DNA of 64,000 nt from DASSWG01 sp035704905 (lineage in GTDB: Bacteria; Bacteroidota; Bacteroidia; Flavobacteriales; Flavobacteriaceae), in NCBI GenBank assembly GCA_035704905.1, contig DASSWN010000005.1:1-64000 (forward strand). The letters run 5' to 3'. Below the pieces are notes generated by a model that saw nothing but the letters and a program-made list of their open reading frames with translations, did not search any database and had not been told where the DNA came from. A program made the position numbers and the translations under genes. Positions 54,814-64,000 of the stretch are shown here, piece by piece; the first letter of the stretch is position 1; each line of letters opens with the position of its first letter.

Positions 54814-57800
54814 TCAATAACGTGTCAAAGTAAAATGTGATTTAAAGATGTGGGTTTTTCCATCTTGTATAAATTCCACTTTAAACCAATAATCGTCAGA
54901 TGGCATAGGCCTTCCGTTGTAAAGTCCATTCCAGCCTTCCTGTTGGGGGGTCAAAACGCTTAGTAATTTCCCATAACGGTCGAAAATATGAATTTTTGCT
55001 TCCGGATGTTTTTGTAAATCCCGAATGTTCCAAGTTTCGTTGTGGCCATCGCCGTTGGGCGTGAAAAATTTCGGATGCTTGATGACTTCAACCTCCAAAA
55101 TGGTTTCGCCACAATTTCCGAAAAGCCCGCGAATTGTTATGGTATGAAAACCTGATTCCACATCATAAAATTCATTGTCATGATGAAAATTGCCGTTGTC
55201 CAATTGATATTCATAAATCCCGATTCCATCTTCAATTTTGACCGTAATTACGGCAATTTCCAAAAAAGGCTGTGAAACTTCGGCAGAAGCAATAGCCGTA
55301 GCCGATTCTAAGACTTCCACCGTGGTGGGTGCATAATTGCAATCTGCGCCAGTTTCAGGATTCAATTTAATAGTTTCAACCGTATAAATGCCCGGTTCAA
55401 AAGCTTCGAATTCCGGCCCCGAAAATACGAGAGAATCCTGAAAATACCAGTTTACGGTAAATTCCGAAGGATCCAATCCGGAATTCAAATAAGCCGGGGT
55501 TTCGACTTCACCGGTTTGCAAGTTTCTGCAGAGATAACCGCCTTCAACTTCCAAATTTAAAAGCGAATAGATTCGCAGCGTAAACTTCGTTTGTGAATCG
55601 CAGTTTATATTGTCAAACGCGCTTGCATAGACATAAATGGAATAGGTTCCGGGTTGGGTAATGATGTGATTTTCGATTTCGTTTTGACCATTCGGTTCCC
55701 AGTAATAGGCCACATTGTAAAATTCTTGTGATAATTCCGGTAGTGTATAGCTTCCGCAGCTTTCCACATCGGGAAAGAACGGAAGGTTCGGGGTTTCGGA
55801 AATATTCACGAAGAAACTGTCTTCGCTCGTGCAAATAAATCGTTCCCCATTTTCGGCATAAACGAAAATTTCGGTATCGGAAGTTATGACATCGCCCGCC
55901 TCGAGCATTTCGCCTTGTCCGTCAGATTGCGTATAATAATTCCCGAAAAATAATTGGGGCACAATATATTCGTCACAAATTGTAACGTCTTCAAAAGTTC
56001 CAACATCGATTCCATCAAAATAGATAGTGAATTCATCTTGGTTGAAACATGCAGGAAAATCGGGGTAAGCGCTATAAATGTAAAGCGTTTGATTTTCGGT
56101 AATAACTGTTCCTGCGGAAAGCGGCGTCCCATTTCCACCCGGTTCCGAATAATAAGAGCCGTTTTCGAGAATTGGCAGCATATAGTCGGAGCAAGTGTGA
56201 ATATCGGTGAAATGATCTACCTCGGGCAATGGCCTTATTTCAACAAAAAAACTGGTTTGATCGAAACAGTTTTCGAATGTATTGTAAATATAAACGGTTT
56301 GTGAATTTTCAATAAAATCGCCGGGGAACAATTGATTTCCAGTTGCTTCCGACCCCGTAAAATAAGATCCGTTCACCAATGGTGGCAATTCATAGAAATC
56401 GCCTTCACATAACAGCACATCTTCCAACTGATCAACCTCAATATGGGTTATATCAATATGAAAAGAAAGATTTTCCGCGCAATTTGGTTGTGTGGTCGTT
56501 TCGACATAGAAATAAATTGTTTGGCTGGAGTCGATGATCGTTCCCTCCGGGATTTGTTGTCCCTGGCCCAAAGCTTCCGTAAAATAACCCCCCACTTCCA
56601 AAGCTGGCAATGTGTAGGTTCCGCAGGCGTCAATGTCCGAAAATTCGGGAATGATACTGACGTGAAAAACCGATTGGTTGGAGCAAACAGAATCATCTTC
56701 AAAAATATAAATATCCTGCGAAGAGGTAATCACATCGTTGGCGTTCAATTGCAGCCCATTTCCATTTTCTTGGCTAAAATAATTGCCAGTGGTTAGAGCC
56801 GGAAGAATATATTGGCCACACGTGATTACATCGCCCAAATCATCTACTGCCGGCAGATTGGAAATTACAACATCGAAAGCTTCATCACGGCAAATTTCAC
56901 CATCTAATTCGGCATAATAATAAATGGTTTGGCTGCTGTTCAAGACAGTTCCGGGTGGAAGTAAAACGCCACCGCCCAATGGTCCGCCGGAACTGGTATA
57001 AAACGATCCGAGTGGTGGGAGTGGGATAAGAAATTCGCCACAAAAAGGCCCGCCAATTTCGTAATCTGAAGCCAAAAAAACATTAAAATTGGATTGGTTG
57101 ATGCAACCAAATTCATTGGGGCCGTTGAAAATATAATACGTGCCGGATTCTTCGATAATATCCCCGGCAAATAGTGGAATTCCCGTACCGTTCGAACCGG
57201 TATAATAATTTCCGTTTTCAATTGGCGGCAATTCGAAAGACGAACATTCCACAACGTTCGGAATGCTGTCAACTATTGGTTCGGGCCGAACAATGACTTC
57301 AAAACTAACGATATCATAGCAATTTGGGTTTAGGGAGTCTTGCATGCGTACCCAAATCGTGACCGGGTCAAAATTGTCGGGCAACATAAAAGAAATAGGA
57401 ATGGCACTGATACCGAGTTCTGCATCATTTTCCGAAAGAAAAAAATAGAAATTGAAATTATCCTGATTCAAACCGTTCAATATTTGGGGAATGGTTTCTT
57501 CCAAATTCACCGAAGCAGCCATGGATTCGCAAATTTCCATATCGTCAGGCGTGGTCGCCTCAGGCATAATACTTACGACCAAATCAACCGTATAAAAACT
57601 GTTGCAGGTGTTTCCGGTTTGTTGGTTGTGTAGTTTAATGAAAATACTTTCCCCGCCAGGACTTTCATATTGGGTCAAATCGCCATTGGGAATAGGGTTT
57701 TCAGCGTCTATATCCGCCAAAGAAGCGTAATAAATTAAATCATAAATTGAATCATCCAAGCCCAAATCGGTTGCATCGAGATTCGTCAAGTCAAAAAATT

Positions 57801-58875
57801 CATTTTCTTCTTCCGTATCGCAGGTTACGAGATCGGGCGGGGTTTGCACCATCAAATCCGAAAAAAGTATTTCATCGCCAAAGGAACATGCGGTATTTGC
57901 CCGGAGAACCGAAACACCATAATGTCCTGGTTCGTTAACGCTAAGGGAATTTCCCGTTTCGCCAACAAGGATTTCGCCATTCTTGGTCCAAGTATGCAGA
58001 TAAAGCAATGGATTCAAATTGGTTTCCAGCACCTGTACATCGCCATCACAAATCATTTGATCTTCGCCCAAATTCAAACTAGTGGAAAAACTTCCGGCAG
58101 CCAAAAAGATAGCCGAGTCGTAAAGTGCATCTTGCGAATCGCCTATCACCAATCGAATTTTATAAGGGTTTCCCACAATTACTTCGGAAGAAGCGTTCAA
58201 AACCACTGTATGGCCACGCATATTGATGGTGGATTCGGAGGGGTTGTCGACATTGTAAGTGGAAAAAAGCTCGGGACTATCAGATTGGCAAGAAGGATTA
58301 TAAAGATTGTCTTTAATGTTCCGAACAGAAACCGGTTCGCCTGTCGCAGGTATGACGGCCAAATTTATCGTGTTTCCGGTAATTAAATCGGTGAGCAGAA
58401 ATGCAAATATATCGCTGGAAACGCATTGCCACGCTCCGTATTCATTGGAAGCAAAAAGAAAATCGAAACTAAAACTGCTCGAAAGCGGAATGAATTCAAA
58501 ATCCATATAAGCAACATCGGTGATGATGGGCGATTGGCCTGAATCAAGGTTCAACTGTTCCAAAAATGCATCGCCATTATTGTTCAATTGGCTGCTTAAG
58601 TTGGAATCGGTGTACGTGCCTTCGGAAAATTCAGCTTCGCCACTCCGAATGATAATTCCTTCGGAAATAGGAAAATCACCGCCCTGATTATTAAAATAAG
58701 CAACAGATTGATTCGAAGAAATGTTTATATTGGAAACTTCCAAACAGGAACTTTCCAACAAAATGTTCACCAGTTCAGAAGAAGAAAACAAATCATCCTC
58801 AATGGAAACGCTTTGCGAAAAACCGGCATTTGCGGCCAACAACAAAAAGAAATAAATCAACTTCTTGGGGGACAT
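54814..58875 (-). CDS. large repeat protein with choice-of-anchor L and T9SS type B sorting domain
   Basis: A 1353-residue exported protein. The signal peptide is MSPKKLIYFFLLLAANAGFSQ. Residues about 30-270 form a choice-of-anchor L domain (SSQLNNNGDAFLEQL, FLFASNEYGAW). Further beta-domains follow to about 530. Then eight tandem repeats of about 70 residues (about 535-1105) share the pattern Cys...LPxLxxGxYFxxxxGxGxxLxxGxxIxxSQTIYIY. The protein ends with a gliding-motility-associated T9SS type B domain (FFTPNGDGHNETWNI to HFTLTRY). It is probably a cell-surface adhesin. The start at 58875 gives the signal peptide. Confidence 0.9.
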   Translation of the reverse strand: MSPKKLIYFFLLLAANAGFSQSVSIEDDLFSSSELVNILLESSCLEVSNINISSNQSVAYFNNQGGDFPISEGIIIRSGEAEFSEGTYTDSNLSSQLNNNGDAFLEQLNLDSGQSPIITDVAYMDFEFIPLSSSFSFDFLFASNEYGAWQCVSSDIFAFLLTDLITGNTINLAVIPATGEPVSVRNIKDNLYNPSCQSDSPELFSTYNVDNPSESTINMRGHTVVLNASSEVIVGNPYKIRLVIGDSQDALYDSAIFLAAGSFSTSLNLGEDQMICDGDVQVLETNLNPLLYLHTWTKNGEILVGETGNSLSVNEPGHYGVSVLRANTACSFGDEILFSDLMVQTPPDLVTCDTEEENEFFDLTNLDATDLGLDDSIYDLIYYASLADIDAENPIPNGDLTQYESPGGESIFIKLHNQQTGNTCNSFYTVDLVVSIMPEATTPDDMEICESMAASVNLEETIPQILNGLNQDNFNFYFFLSENDAELGISAIPISFMLPDNFDPVTIWVRMQDSLNPNCYDIVSFEVIVRPEPIVDSIPNVVECSSFELPPIENGNYYTGSNGTGIPLFAGDIIEESGTYYIFNGPNEFGCINQSNFNVFLASDYEIGGPFCGEFLIPLPPLGSFYTSSGGPLGGGVLLPPGTVLNSSQTIYYYAELDGEICRDEAFDVVISNLPAVDDLGDVITCGQYILPALTTGNYFSQENGNGLQLNANDVITSSQDIYIFEDDSVCSNQSVFHVSIIPEFSDIDACGTYTLPALEVGGYFTEALGQGQQIPEGTIIDSSQTIYFYVETTTQPNCAENLSFHIDITHIEVDQLEDVLLCEGDFYELPPLVNGSYFTGSEATGNQLFPGDFIENSQTVYIYNTFENCFDQTSFFVEIRPLPEVDHFTDIHTCSDYMLPILENGSYYSEPGGNGTPLSAGTVITENQTLYIYSAYPDFPACFNQDEFTIYFDGIDVGTFEDVTICDEYIVPQLFFGNYYTQSDGQGEMLEAGDVITSDTEIFVYAENGERFICTSEDSFFVNISETPNLPFFPDVESCGSYTLPELSQEFYNVAYYWEPNGQNEIENHIITQPGTYSIYVYASAFDNINCDSQTKFTLRIYSLLNLEVEGGYLCRNLQTGEVETPAYLNSGLDPSEFTVNWYFQDSLVFSGPEFEAFEPGIYTVETIKLNPETGADCNYAPTTVEVLESATAIASAEVSQPFLEIAVITVKIEDGIGIYEYQLDNGNFHHDNEFYDVESGFHTITIRGLFGNCGETILEVEVIKHPKFFTPNGDGHNETWNIRDLQKHPEAKIHIFDRYGKLLSVLTPQQEGWNGLYNGRPMPSDDYWFKVEFIQDGKTHIFKSHFTLTRY

Positions 58876-59176
58876 CGTTGATAATTGCTTAAAACGACCG
58901 TTTGCGCTTTTTAGAAACGGCAACCTATTTATAATAAAATTATGTAAAAATAAAGTATTGAAATAAATAAAAGGCCGTTATTTAAAGATTTAACATTCTA
59001 GGGCTATAAGGTCAAAGAGGTTGAATAGCTGTTTATTAAGTGAACGTTTGTTATTTGAAAAAATTATTTTTCCTTTATATTTTTCTAGCAGGGAATCATA
59101 ATTTTTTTAACAATCTATGTTGTATTGGTCGTGAATTATTCAAAACCTAACAGAAGGGGAAACTTTTTTGTGAGGA
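58876..59176. other. intergenic gap, no gene seen
   Basis: This 301-base AT-rich gap lies between the mfd stop and the start of the adhesin-like gene, both on the minus strand. It should hold the adhesin promoter, but I see no TAnnTTTG box, terminator or RNA gene in it. Confidence 0.5.
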
Positions 59177-62100
59177 TTATTTTTGTTGAAAATTTAAGGG
59201 CTCCAACGTGTGAATAGCTTTTTTCACGGTGTTCATATCTTGAAAAACCAACAATAAACGCAATCCGTTGCGGGTTTTCTTTTCTTTCATCGTACAGGTT
59301 TTTGAATGCGATTGCACAAACTGAAGAATTTTGGTAAAGGTTTCACTCTGGTAAAATTTGGATTGTTGATCGCCAATAAAATAGCCGATCATTTTCCCTT
59401 TCTTCAGCACAATTTTTTCCAGGCCAATTTGCTGTGCGATCCATTTTAAACGAACACTGTTGGGCAAATCCATCGCTTGAAGCGGCAGCTCACCGAACCG
59501 ATCGACCAGTTCCGCCTCGAATTGCCGCAGTTCTTCTTCGGTTTTCAAGTCGTTCAATTTCGTATAAAGGTTCAGCCGTTCAGTAATATTGTTGATGTAA
59601 TCATCAGGAAACAACAACTCGAAATCTGTGTCGATTTGTACGTCTTTCACATAAGACCCCGATGATTGGGTTTTTTGGTCTTCATAAATTTCTGCGAATT
59701 CGTTTTCCTTTAATTCTTCAATAGCTTCATTCAGGATTTTTTGATAGGTGTCGAAACCAATTTCATTGATGAAGCCGCTTTGTTCCCCGCCCAGCAGATC
59801 GCCTGCTCCCCGTATTTCCAAATCTTTCATCGCAATATTGATTCCGCTGCCGAGTTCCGAAAATTGTTCCAAGGCGGTAATACGTTTTCGGGCATCATCG
59901 GTCATCGCGGAATAGGGCGGAGTGATAAAATAACAAAAGGCTTTTTTGTTGCTTCTGCCCACGCGCCCTCGCATTTGGTGCAAATCCGACAAACCAAAAT
60001 TATTGGCGTTATTGATGAAAATCGTGTTGGCATTGGTTACGTCCAAGCCGCTTTCCACAATTGTAGTGGAAACCAAAACATCAAATTCACCGTTCATGAA
60101 GGCGAGCATCAAATTTTCCAATTTTTTGCCTTCCATCTGTCCGTGACCGATCCCAATTTTTGCATCCGGAACCAGTCGCTGAATCATTCCGGCGACTTCC
60201 TTGATGTTTTCGATGCGGTTGTGAATGAAAAAAACCTGTCCGCCACGTTGAATTTCGTAAGAAATCGCATCGCGAATAATTTCTTCGGAAAGCCGAATGA
60301 CATGTGTTTCTATCGGATAGCGGTTTGGCGGCGGCGTGGTAATTGTTGAAAGATCGCGTGCGGCCATCAAACTGAATTGCAAGGTTCGCGGAATGGGAGT
60401 AGCAGTCAATGTCAGGGTGTCAACATTTTCTTTGATTGTTTTTAATTTATCTTTTACCGCTACACCAAATTTTTGTTCTTCGTCAACGATCAGCAATCCC
60501 AAATCCTTGAATTTGATGGATTTGTTCACCAGTTGGTGTGTTCCAATGACAATATCCACTTTTCCGTTGGCGAGTTCTTCCAAGGTTTTTCTACGTTCTT
60601 TGGCAGTGCGAAACCGGTTCAAATAATCGACTGTTACGGGAAAATCCTTTAAGCGTTCGGAAAAAGTTTTGTGGTGCTGAAAAGCCAAAATGGTCGTGGG
60701 AACCAGCACGGCAACCTGTTTACCATTATCTACCGCTTTAAAAGCCGCGCGAATCGCCACCTCTGTTTTTCCGAAACCGACATCTCCACAAACCAACCTA
60801 TCCATTGGGCGCGGGCTTTCCATATCGCTTTTCACGGCATCCGTGGCCGTACTTTGATCGGGCGTATCTTCATATAAAAATGAAGCTTCCAGTTCATTCT
60901 GCAAATAACTATCCGGCCCATATTGAAATCCTTCTTGCGCGCGACGTTTGGCGTATAATTCGATTAAATTGAACGCAATATGCTTTACGCGCGCTTTGGT
61001 TTTTTGTTTCAGTTTCTTCCATGCACCGCTGCCGAGTTTGTAAATTTTTGGTGGTTTTCCATCTTTTCCGTTGTATTTGGAAATTTTATGCAGCGAATGA
61101 ATGCTTAAATACAAAATATCGCGTTCGCCATACATAAGTTTGATGGCTTCTTGTTTGTTGCCTTCAACATCAATTTTTTGCAAACCGCCAAATTTTCCGA
61201 TTCCGTGATCGATATGGGTAACGTAATCGCCCACTTCCAAATTGCTCAACTCCTTTAACGTGATCGCTTGTTTTTTTGAATATCCGTTTTTCAGTTGGAA
61301 TTTGTGGTACCGTTCGAAAATTTGATGATCGGTATAACAAACCAGTTTTAAATCCTCGGCGATAAATCCCTGAAAAAGCGGAAAAACAAGGGTTTTGTAA
61401 TGAACCTCCCGATCTTGATCTTCAAAAATATCGTGAAAACGTTTGGCTTGTTGTTCGGTGGAACAAAAAATATAATTCTTGAAACCTGCTTCTTGATTGG
61501 TTATCAAATTGTCAATAAGCAATTCGAATTGTTTGTTGAAAGATGGCTGTGGTTTGGTGCGAAAAGAAATCGGGGCATTTTCCGCATAAAAAAAGGCAGA
61601 AGAACCGAACTCCACCAAAGAAAACGCAGATAATTGTCTTTCCAATTCTTTTGAACCGCAAAACAACTCTTCCGGCTGACTGTGTTTTATTTCGTTGGAA
61701 AGAGCCTTAAAAGTTTCCTCAGCTTTTGAAAATAATTTGTCGATACTTCCACGCAGCAAATCAAAATTCTTTAAAAAAACGATGGTTTCTGTAGAAATAT
61801 AATCCAAGAAACTTTGACGAACTTCTTCCAAATGTTTGTTTTCAACATTGGGCATCACCGAAATTTTCTTGATTTTTTCAGTGGAAAGTTGGGTTTCCAC
61901 ATCAAAACTGCGGATACTTTCCACTTCATCGCCAAAAAATTCAATTCTGAAAGGCAGGTCGTTACTGAAAGAAAAAACATCAATAATTCCGCCTCGCACG
62001 GAAAATTCACCTGGTTCCGAAACAAAATCCACGCGGTTGAAACGGTATTCGAATAAAACTTCGTTTACAAAATCAAGCGATAGCTGATCGCCGACCGAGA

Positions 62101-62542
62101 TTTTCAGTGTGTTTTTTTCGAGTTCTTTCCGCGTAACCACTTTTTCAAAAAGCGCATCTGGATACGTGACAATCAATGCTGGTTTTTTCCGCGAAGAAAT
62201 TCGGTTCAGCACTTCGGAACGCAGCAATACGTTGGCATTGTCGGTTTCTTCCAATTGGTAGGGACGACGATAGCTTCCCGGATAGAAAAACACCTTTTTT
62301 TCGCCGACCAATTTTTCCAAATCGTTCAAATAATAGGCTGCTTCCTCTTTATCGTTGAAAATCAGCATAAAAGGTTTCTCTACTTTCTGGAAAGCTTCAG
62401 AAACCACAAAGGAGAACGCCGATCCCAGAAGTCCTTTTAAATGTATTTTTGGGAATTTATTTTCAGATAAAACAAGGGTTTCCCGTAGTTCCCGCAGTTG
62501 TGGGGAATGTGAAAAGATTTGTGCAATTTCGGTTTCGTTCAT
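59177..62542 (-). CDS. mfd: transcription-repair coupling factor Mfd
   Basis: A 1121-residue helicase-like ATPase that pushes stalled RNA polymerase off DNA lesions and recruits UvrA. In order: UvrB-homologous N-terminal domains (about 1-330), the RNA-polymerase interacting domain (about 430-510, with EVGDYVTHIDHGIGKFGGLQ), the motor with Walker A CGDVGFGKTEVAIRAAF near 590, DEEQ near 690, TLTATPIPRTLQFS near 715 and the RecG-like second motor half, then the C-terminal TRCF domain. The start at 62542 was chosen because the -7 box lies at 62549-62556. Confidence 0.97.
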   Translation of the reverse strand: MNETEIAQIFSHSPQLRELRETLVLSENKFPKIHLKGLLGSAFSFVVSEAFQKVEKPFMLIFNDKEEAAYYLNDLEKLVGEKKVFFYPGSYRRPYQLEETDNANVLLRSEVLNRISSRKKPALIVTYPDALFEKVVTRKELEKNTLKISVGDQLSLDFVNEVLFEYRFNRVDFVSEPGEFSVRGGIIDVFSFSNDLPFRIEFFGDEVESIRSFDVETQLSTEKIKKISVMPNVENKHLEEVRQSFLDYISTETIVFLKNFDLLRGSIDKLFSKAEETFKALSNEIKHSQPEELFCGSKELERQLSAFSLVEFGSSAFFYAENAPISFRTKPQPSFNKQFELLIDNLITNQEAGFKNYIFCSTEQQAKRFHDIFEDQDREVHYKTLVFPLFQGFIAEDLKLVCYTDHQIFERYHKFQLKNGYSKKQAITLKELSNLEVGDYVTHIDHGIGKFGGLQKIDVEGNKQEAIKLMYGERDILYLSIHSLHKISKYNGKDGKPPKIYKLGSGAWKKLKQKTKARVKHIAFNLIELYAKRRAQEGFQYGPDSYLQNELEASFLYEDTPDQSTATDAVKSDMESPRPMDRLVCGDVGFGKTEVAIRAAFKAVDNGKQVAVLVPTTILAFQHHKTFSERLKDFPVTVDYLNRFRTAKERRKTLEELANGKVDIVIGTHQLVNKSIKFKDLGLLIVDEEQKFGVAVKDKLKTIKENVDTLTLTATPIPRTLQFSLMAARDLSTITTPPPNRYPIETHVIRLSEEIIRDAISYEIQRGGQVFFIHNRIENIKEVAGMIQRLVPDAKIGIGHGQMEGKKLENLMLAFMNGEFDVLVSTTIVESGLDVTNANTIFINNANNFGLSDLHQMRGRVGRSNKKAFCYFITPPYSAMTDDARKRITALEQFSELGSGINIAMKDLEIRGAGDLLGGEQSGFINEIGFDTYQKILNEAIEELKENEFAEIYEDQKTQSSGSYVKDVQIDTDFELLFPDDYINNITERLNLYTKLNDLKTEEELRQFEAELVDRFGELPLQAMDLPNSVRLKWIAQQIGLEKIVLKKGKMIGYFIGDQQSKFYQSETFTKILQFVQSHSKTCTMKEKKTRNGLRLLLVFQDMNTVKKAIHTLEPLNFQQK

Positions 62543-62548
62543 TTTGTG

Positions 62549-62556
62549 CAAAGATA
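62549..62556 (-). promoter_or_regulatory. -7 box of mfd
   Basis: On the minus strand TATCTTTG matches TAnnTTTG, and the first base of the start codon (62542) is seven bases past the G of the box, as at queE. Confidence 0.65.
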
Positions 62557-62629
62557 AAATCGGAAGAGCGAAAATCCCATTAAAAAAAGCTAAAAAAAGA
62601 AAATTTTGGCTCGGACAAAACCGCCTTCT

Positions 62630-63430
62630 TCAATCAAAAAGTTGTCGCAACACCTCCAACGATTTTGGTTTGCGGAATCCGGAAAGATGCAGTTCATAAT
62701 AGAGCAACCATACTTCCAAAAAATGTGTTCGCTGCTTTCGATTTAATTTTAAGGTGGAAGCCGCATTGTAATCCATTTTTAATAAGGATTTTAGAAGGAG
62801 CGAGTCTTCTTTTCCCAAACAGTATTTTTCCGTTTCGTCTTGAAAAATTCCTTCCAGCAAATTGAAATAATCCATGTCAGAATGAGAATTATCAGGGTAA
62901 AACCCCAAATATTTGGTAAGTTTCAGTAGAAATAAAATGGGAAAATTTGAACTGTTTTCGGCTTCATCCAACCAGATAAAACTTCTTTCCAAAAAATGAA
63001 ACAAGGCTTTGTCGGTTTCTTCTTCTTGAATAGAATTTCGCAAAATTTCGGAAAGAAAAAATACAATGGAGGTTTTATGGAAATCGGTGTGTAAATTTTG
63101 ATAAGGATAAACGATTTTTGCTTCGCGGATATGGTGTAGGTTTTTTTTTTCGCGATGGCTTGCAACGATTTCAAGTTGTGTCAATGCTTGGAACATAGAA
63201 GCACGTAATTTTCCCCCGCCCGAACGCCCACTGGATTCCTTTTGGGAACTGGCTATTCGGGCCGGGCGGGCTTTTTTTGATTTTAAAATATTTCGCAGTA
63301 GGTAAGATTTCAAACCATGGCTTTCCGTAAAACATTTTACGATTAGGTCGGCTTCCGAATACTTTAGGGAAGAAACCACAATGGATTTTGTGGTAACCAA
63401 TCCTTGGGAATGTGCCGAACCAGTTGACAT
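62630..63430 (-). CDS. recO: DNA repair protein RecO with in-frame insertion
   Basis: A 266-residue recombination mediator that helps load RecA on SSB-coated DNA with RecR. The N-terminal OB-fold begins LVTTKSIVVSSLKYSEADLIV near residue 11 and resumes with KLRASMFQALTQLEIVASHREKKNLHHIREA; the helical C-terminal part has FLLKLTKYLGFYPD and continues to the end. Residues 54-73 (ARPARIASSQKESSGRSGGG) are an extra Gly/Ser/Arg-rich stretch between KSKK and KLRAS, encoded by a GC-rich palindrome. The ATG at 63430 overlaps the stop of the upstream propeller gene by one base; an in-frame start nearer the OB-fold is also possible. Confidence 0.9.
   Translation of the reverse strand: MSTGSAHSQGLVTTKSIVVSSLKYSEADLIVKCFTESHGLKSYLLRNILKSKKARPARIASSQKESSGRSGGGKLRASMFQALTQLEIVASHREKKNLHHIREAKIVYPYQNLHTDFHKTSIVFFLSEILRNSIQEEETDKALFHFLERSFIWLDEAENSSNFPILFLLKLTKYLGFYPDNSHSDMDYFNLLEGIFQDETEKYCLGKEDSLLLKSLLKMDYNAASTLKLNRKQRTHFLEVWLLYYELHLSGFRKPKSLEVLRQLFD
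63213..63271. repeat. GC-rich imperfect palindrome inside recO
   Basis: About 59 bases with far higher GC than the neighbourhood. The left arm CCCCGCCCGAACGCCCACTGG and the right arm (TTCGGGCCGGGCGGGC end) pair imperfectly, both ends being runs of G/C. It encodes residues 54-73 of RecO in frame and contains no stop on that strand. Confidence 0.7.
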
Positions 63431-64000
63431 TAGCGGATAATCATTATTTTTTTAATAGTGGTTTCCAAGGCGTCTTCACCCGTCACCAAAACCAAATAAA
63501 CACCCGAAGCCACTTTGTATTTGCCAAAAGCCCGAGTGTCCCATTGCACGCTTCCTCCTTTGGAAACCACTTCATACACTAAGTTTCCGGTAATATCGGT
63601 GATTTTCACATTGGCATTTTCGGTGAGTTTGGCAATAGTCACCACACCACTGTAACCCGGGCGCACAGGATTCGGATAAACGTAAACATCGCCCAGCGTT
63701 TCTTCTCCTTTGAGCACGCTGCTTTTAAAAGCCACCAAGCCATTAATCGTTCCAATATAAACTTTCCCGGAAACAGCATCAATCTCTACACTATTCACCG
63801 TATTGGAAGGCAATGGCGAATTTTCTTTGGTAAAATGCTGAAAGGTTTTTTGTCCATTCTCCGAAACATAAAAAATTCCCGCATCGGCGGTGGAAATCCA
63901 TTTGTTGTTCGCCCCATCGACGGCAATATCTGTTATATACTGTTCGAAAAGCAGTTCTTGTGCCACATCATCTTCCAAGAAAATAATGGGGGCGACGTTG
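63430..64000 (-). CDS. porZ: C-terminal part of a beta-propeller protein with T9SS domain, PorZ-like (partial)
   Basis: The last 190 residues of a longer protein that continues past the right edge. It shows part of a propeller blade with ITDIAVDGANNKWISTADAGIFYVSENGQ and VEIDAVSGKVYIGTINGLVAFKSSV, typical of two-component-regulator-type propellers, and then a T9SS-type C-terminal domain (VYPNPVRPGYSGVVTI to TTIKKIMIIR). PorZ of the type IX system has this combination of propellers and a CTD-like domain that is not cleaved, so PorZ is the best guess; a regular T9SS cargo is possible. Its TAA overlaps the recO ATG by one base. Confidence 0.6.
   Translation of the reverse strand, partial: NVAPIIFLEDDVAQELLFEQYITDIAVDGANNKWISTADAGIFYVSENGQKTFQHFTKENSPLPSNTVNSVEIDAVSGKVYIGTINGLVAFKSSVLKGEETLGDVYVYPNPVRPGYSGVVTIAKLTENANVKITDITGNLVYEVVSKGGSVQWDTRAFGKYKVASGVYLVLVTGEDALETTIKKIMIIR

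Overview
The window comes from a member of the Bacteroidota, almost certainly a Flavobacteriaceae bacterium. The evidence is an AT-rich genome, promoters of the Bacteroidota type (TAnnTTTG -7 box, recognised upstream of sixteen genes), almost no Shine-Dalgarno sequences, several proteins with type IX secretion (T9SS) C-terminal sorting signals, a FecI/FecR/TonB-receptor trio, a fused SecDF, and many families largely confined to this phylum (DUF6029, DUF6588, DUF2911, Omp28). The genus cannot be fixed from the sequence alone. No rRNA, tRNA, CRISPR array, phage or insertion sequence was seen. Most of the window is ordinary chromosomal core.

Layout. 1-7147: end of an unknown gene, a PadR regulator divergent from a PaaE-like ferredoxin reductase, 3-hydroxyanthranilate dioxygenase, the ferrous iron operon feoA-feoB-small Cys protein, the chaperone pair cbpA-cbpM, and a QueD-type pterin synthase. 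7171-15473: a 3-oxoacid CoA-transferase pair, a Rossmann protein with a CYTH phosphatase, a periplasmic serine hydrolase, yicC-gmk-nadD, gpsA and a flavin reductase. 15492-22202: folE, ndk, argS, a YD-repeat lipoprotein, a membrane protein of unknown function and a YitT transporter-like protein. 22253-28271: a TonB receptor with FecR and ECF sigma factor, then a T9SS-exported leucine-rich-repeat protein. 28418-40480: ffh, folD, YkvA-like and AI-2E family membrane proteins, a VOC protein, rluF, queE, a DUF2911 protein, gyrB, a DUF6588 protein and mdh. 40734-49764: secDF, a small T9SS cargo, then an envelope/redox group (DUF6029 barrel, TlpA thioredoxin, Omp28 lipoprotein, DUF192 lipoprotein, lgt). 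49992-64000: a 1006-residue TPR protein with a barrel protein, a 1353-residue T9SS type B adhesin-like protein with eight tandem repeats, mfd, recO and the end of a beta-propeller T9SS protein that resembles PorZ.

How the genes fit together. Envelope and secretion functions dominate the accessory part: SecDF and Lgt export and lipidate proteins, T9SS cargos carry CTDs, and PorZ-like protein would act at the outer membrane. FolE, QueD and QueE give three steps of the folate/7-deazaguanine pathway, scattered rather than clustered. FeoAB imports ferrous iron.

The most unusual things are non-coding: a GC-rich imperfect palindrome of about 60 bp inserted in frame inside recO; foldback elements made of stuttered CAGT or TTTGAAAAT units placed exactly between stop and start codons (around folD and between the CoA-transferase genes); an inverted-repeat element upstream of feoA; an orphan terminator upstream of the LRR protein gene; and promoters so close to the start codons of queE and mfd that their mRNAs should be leaderless or nearly so.
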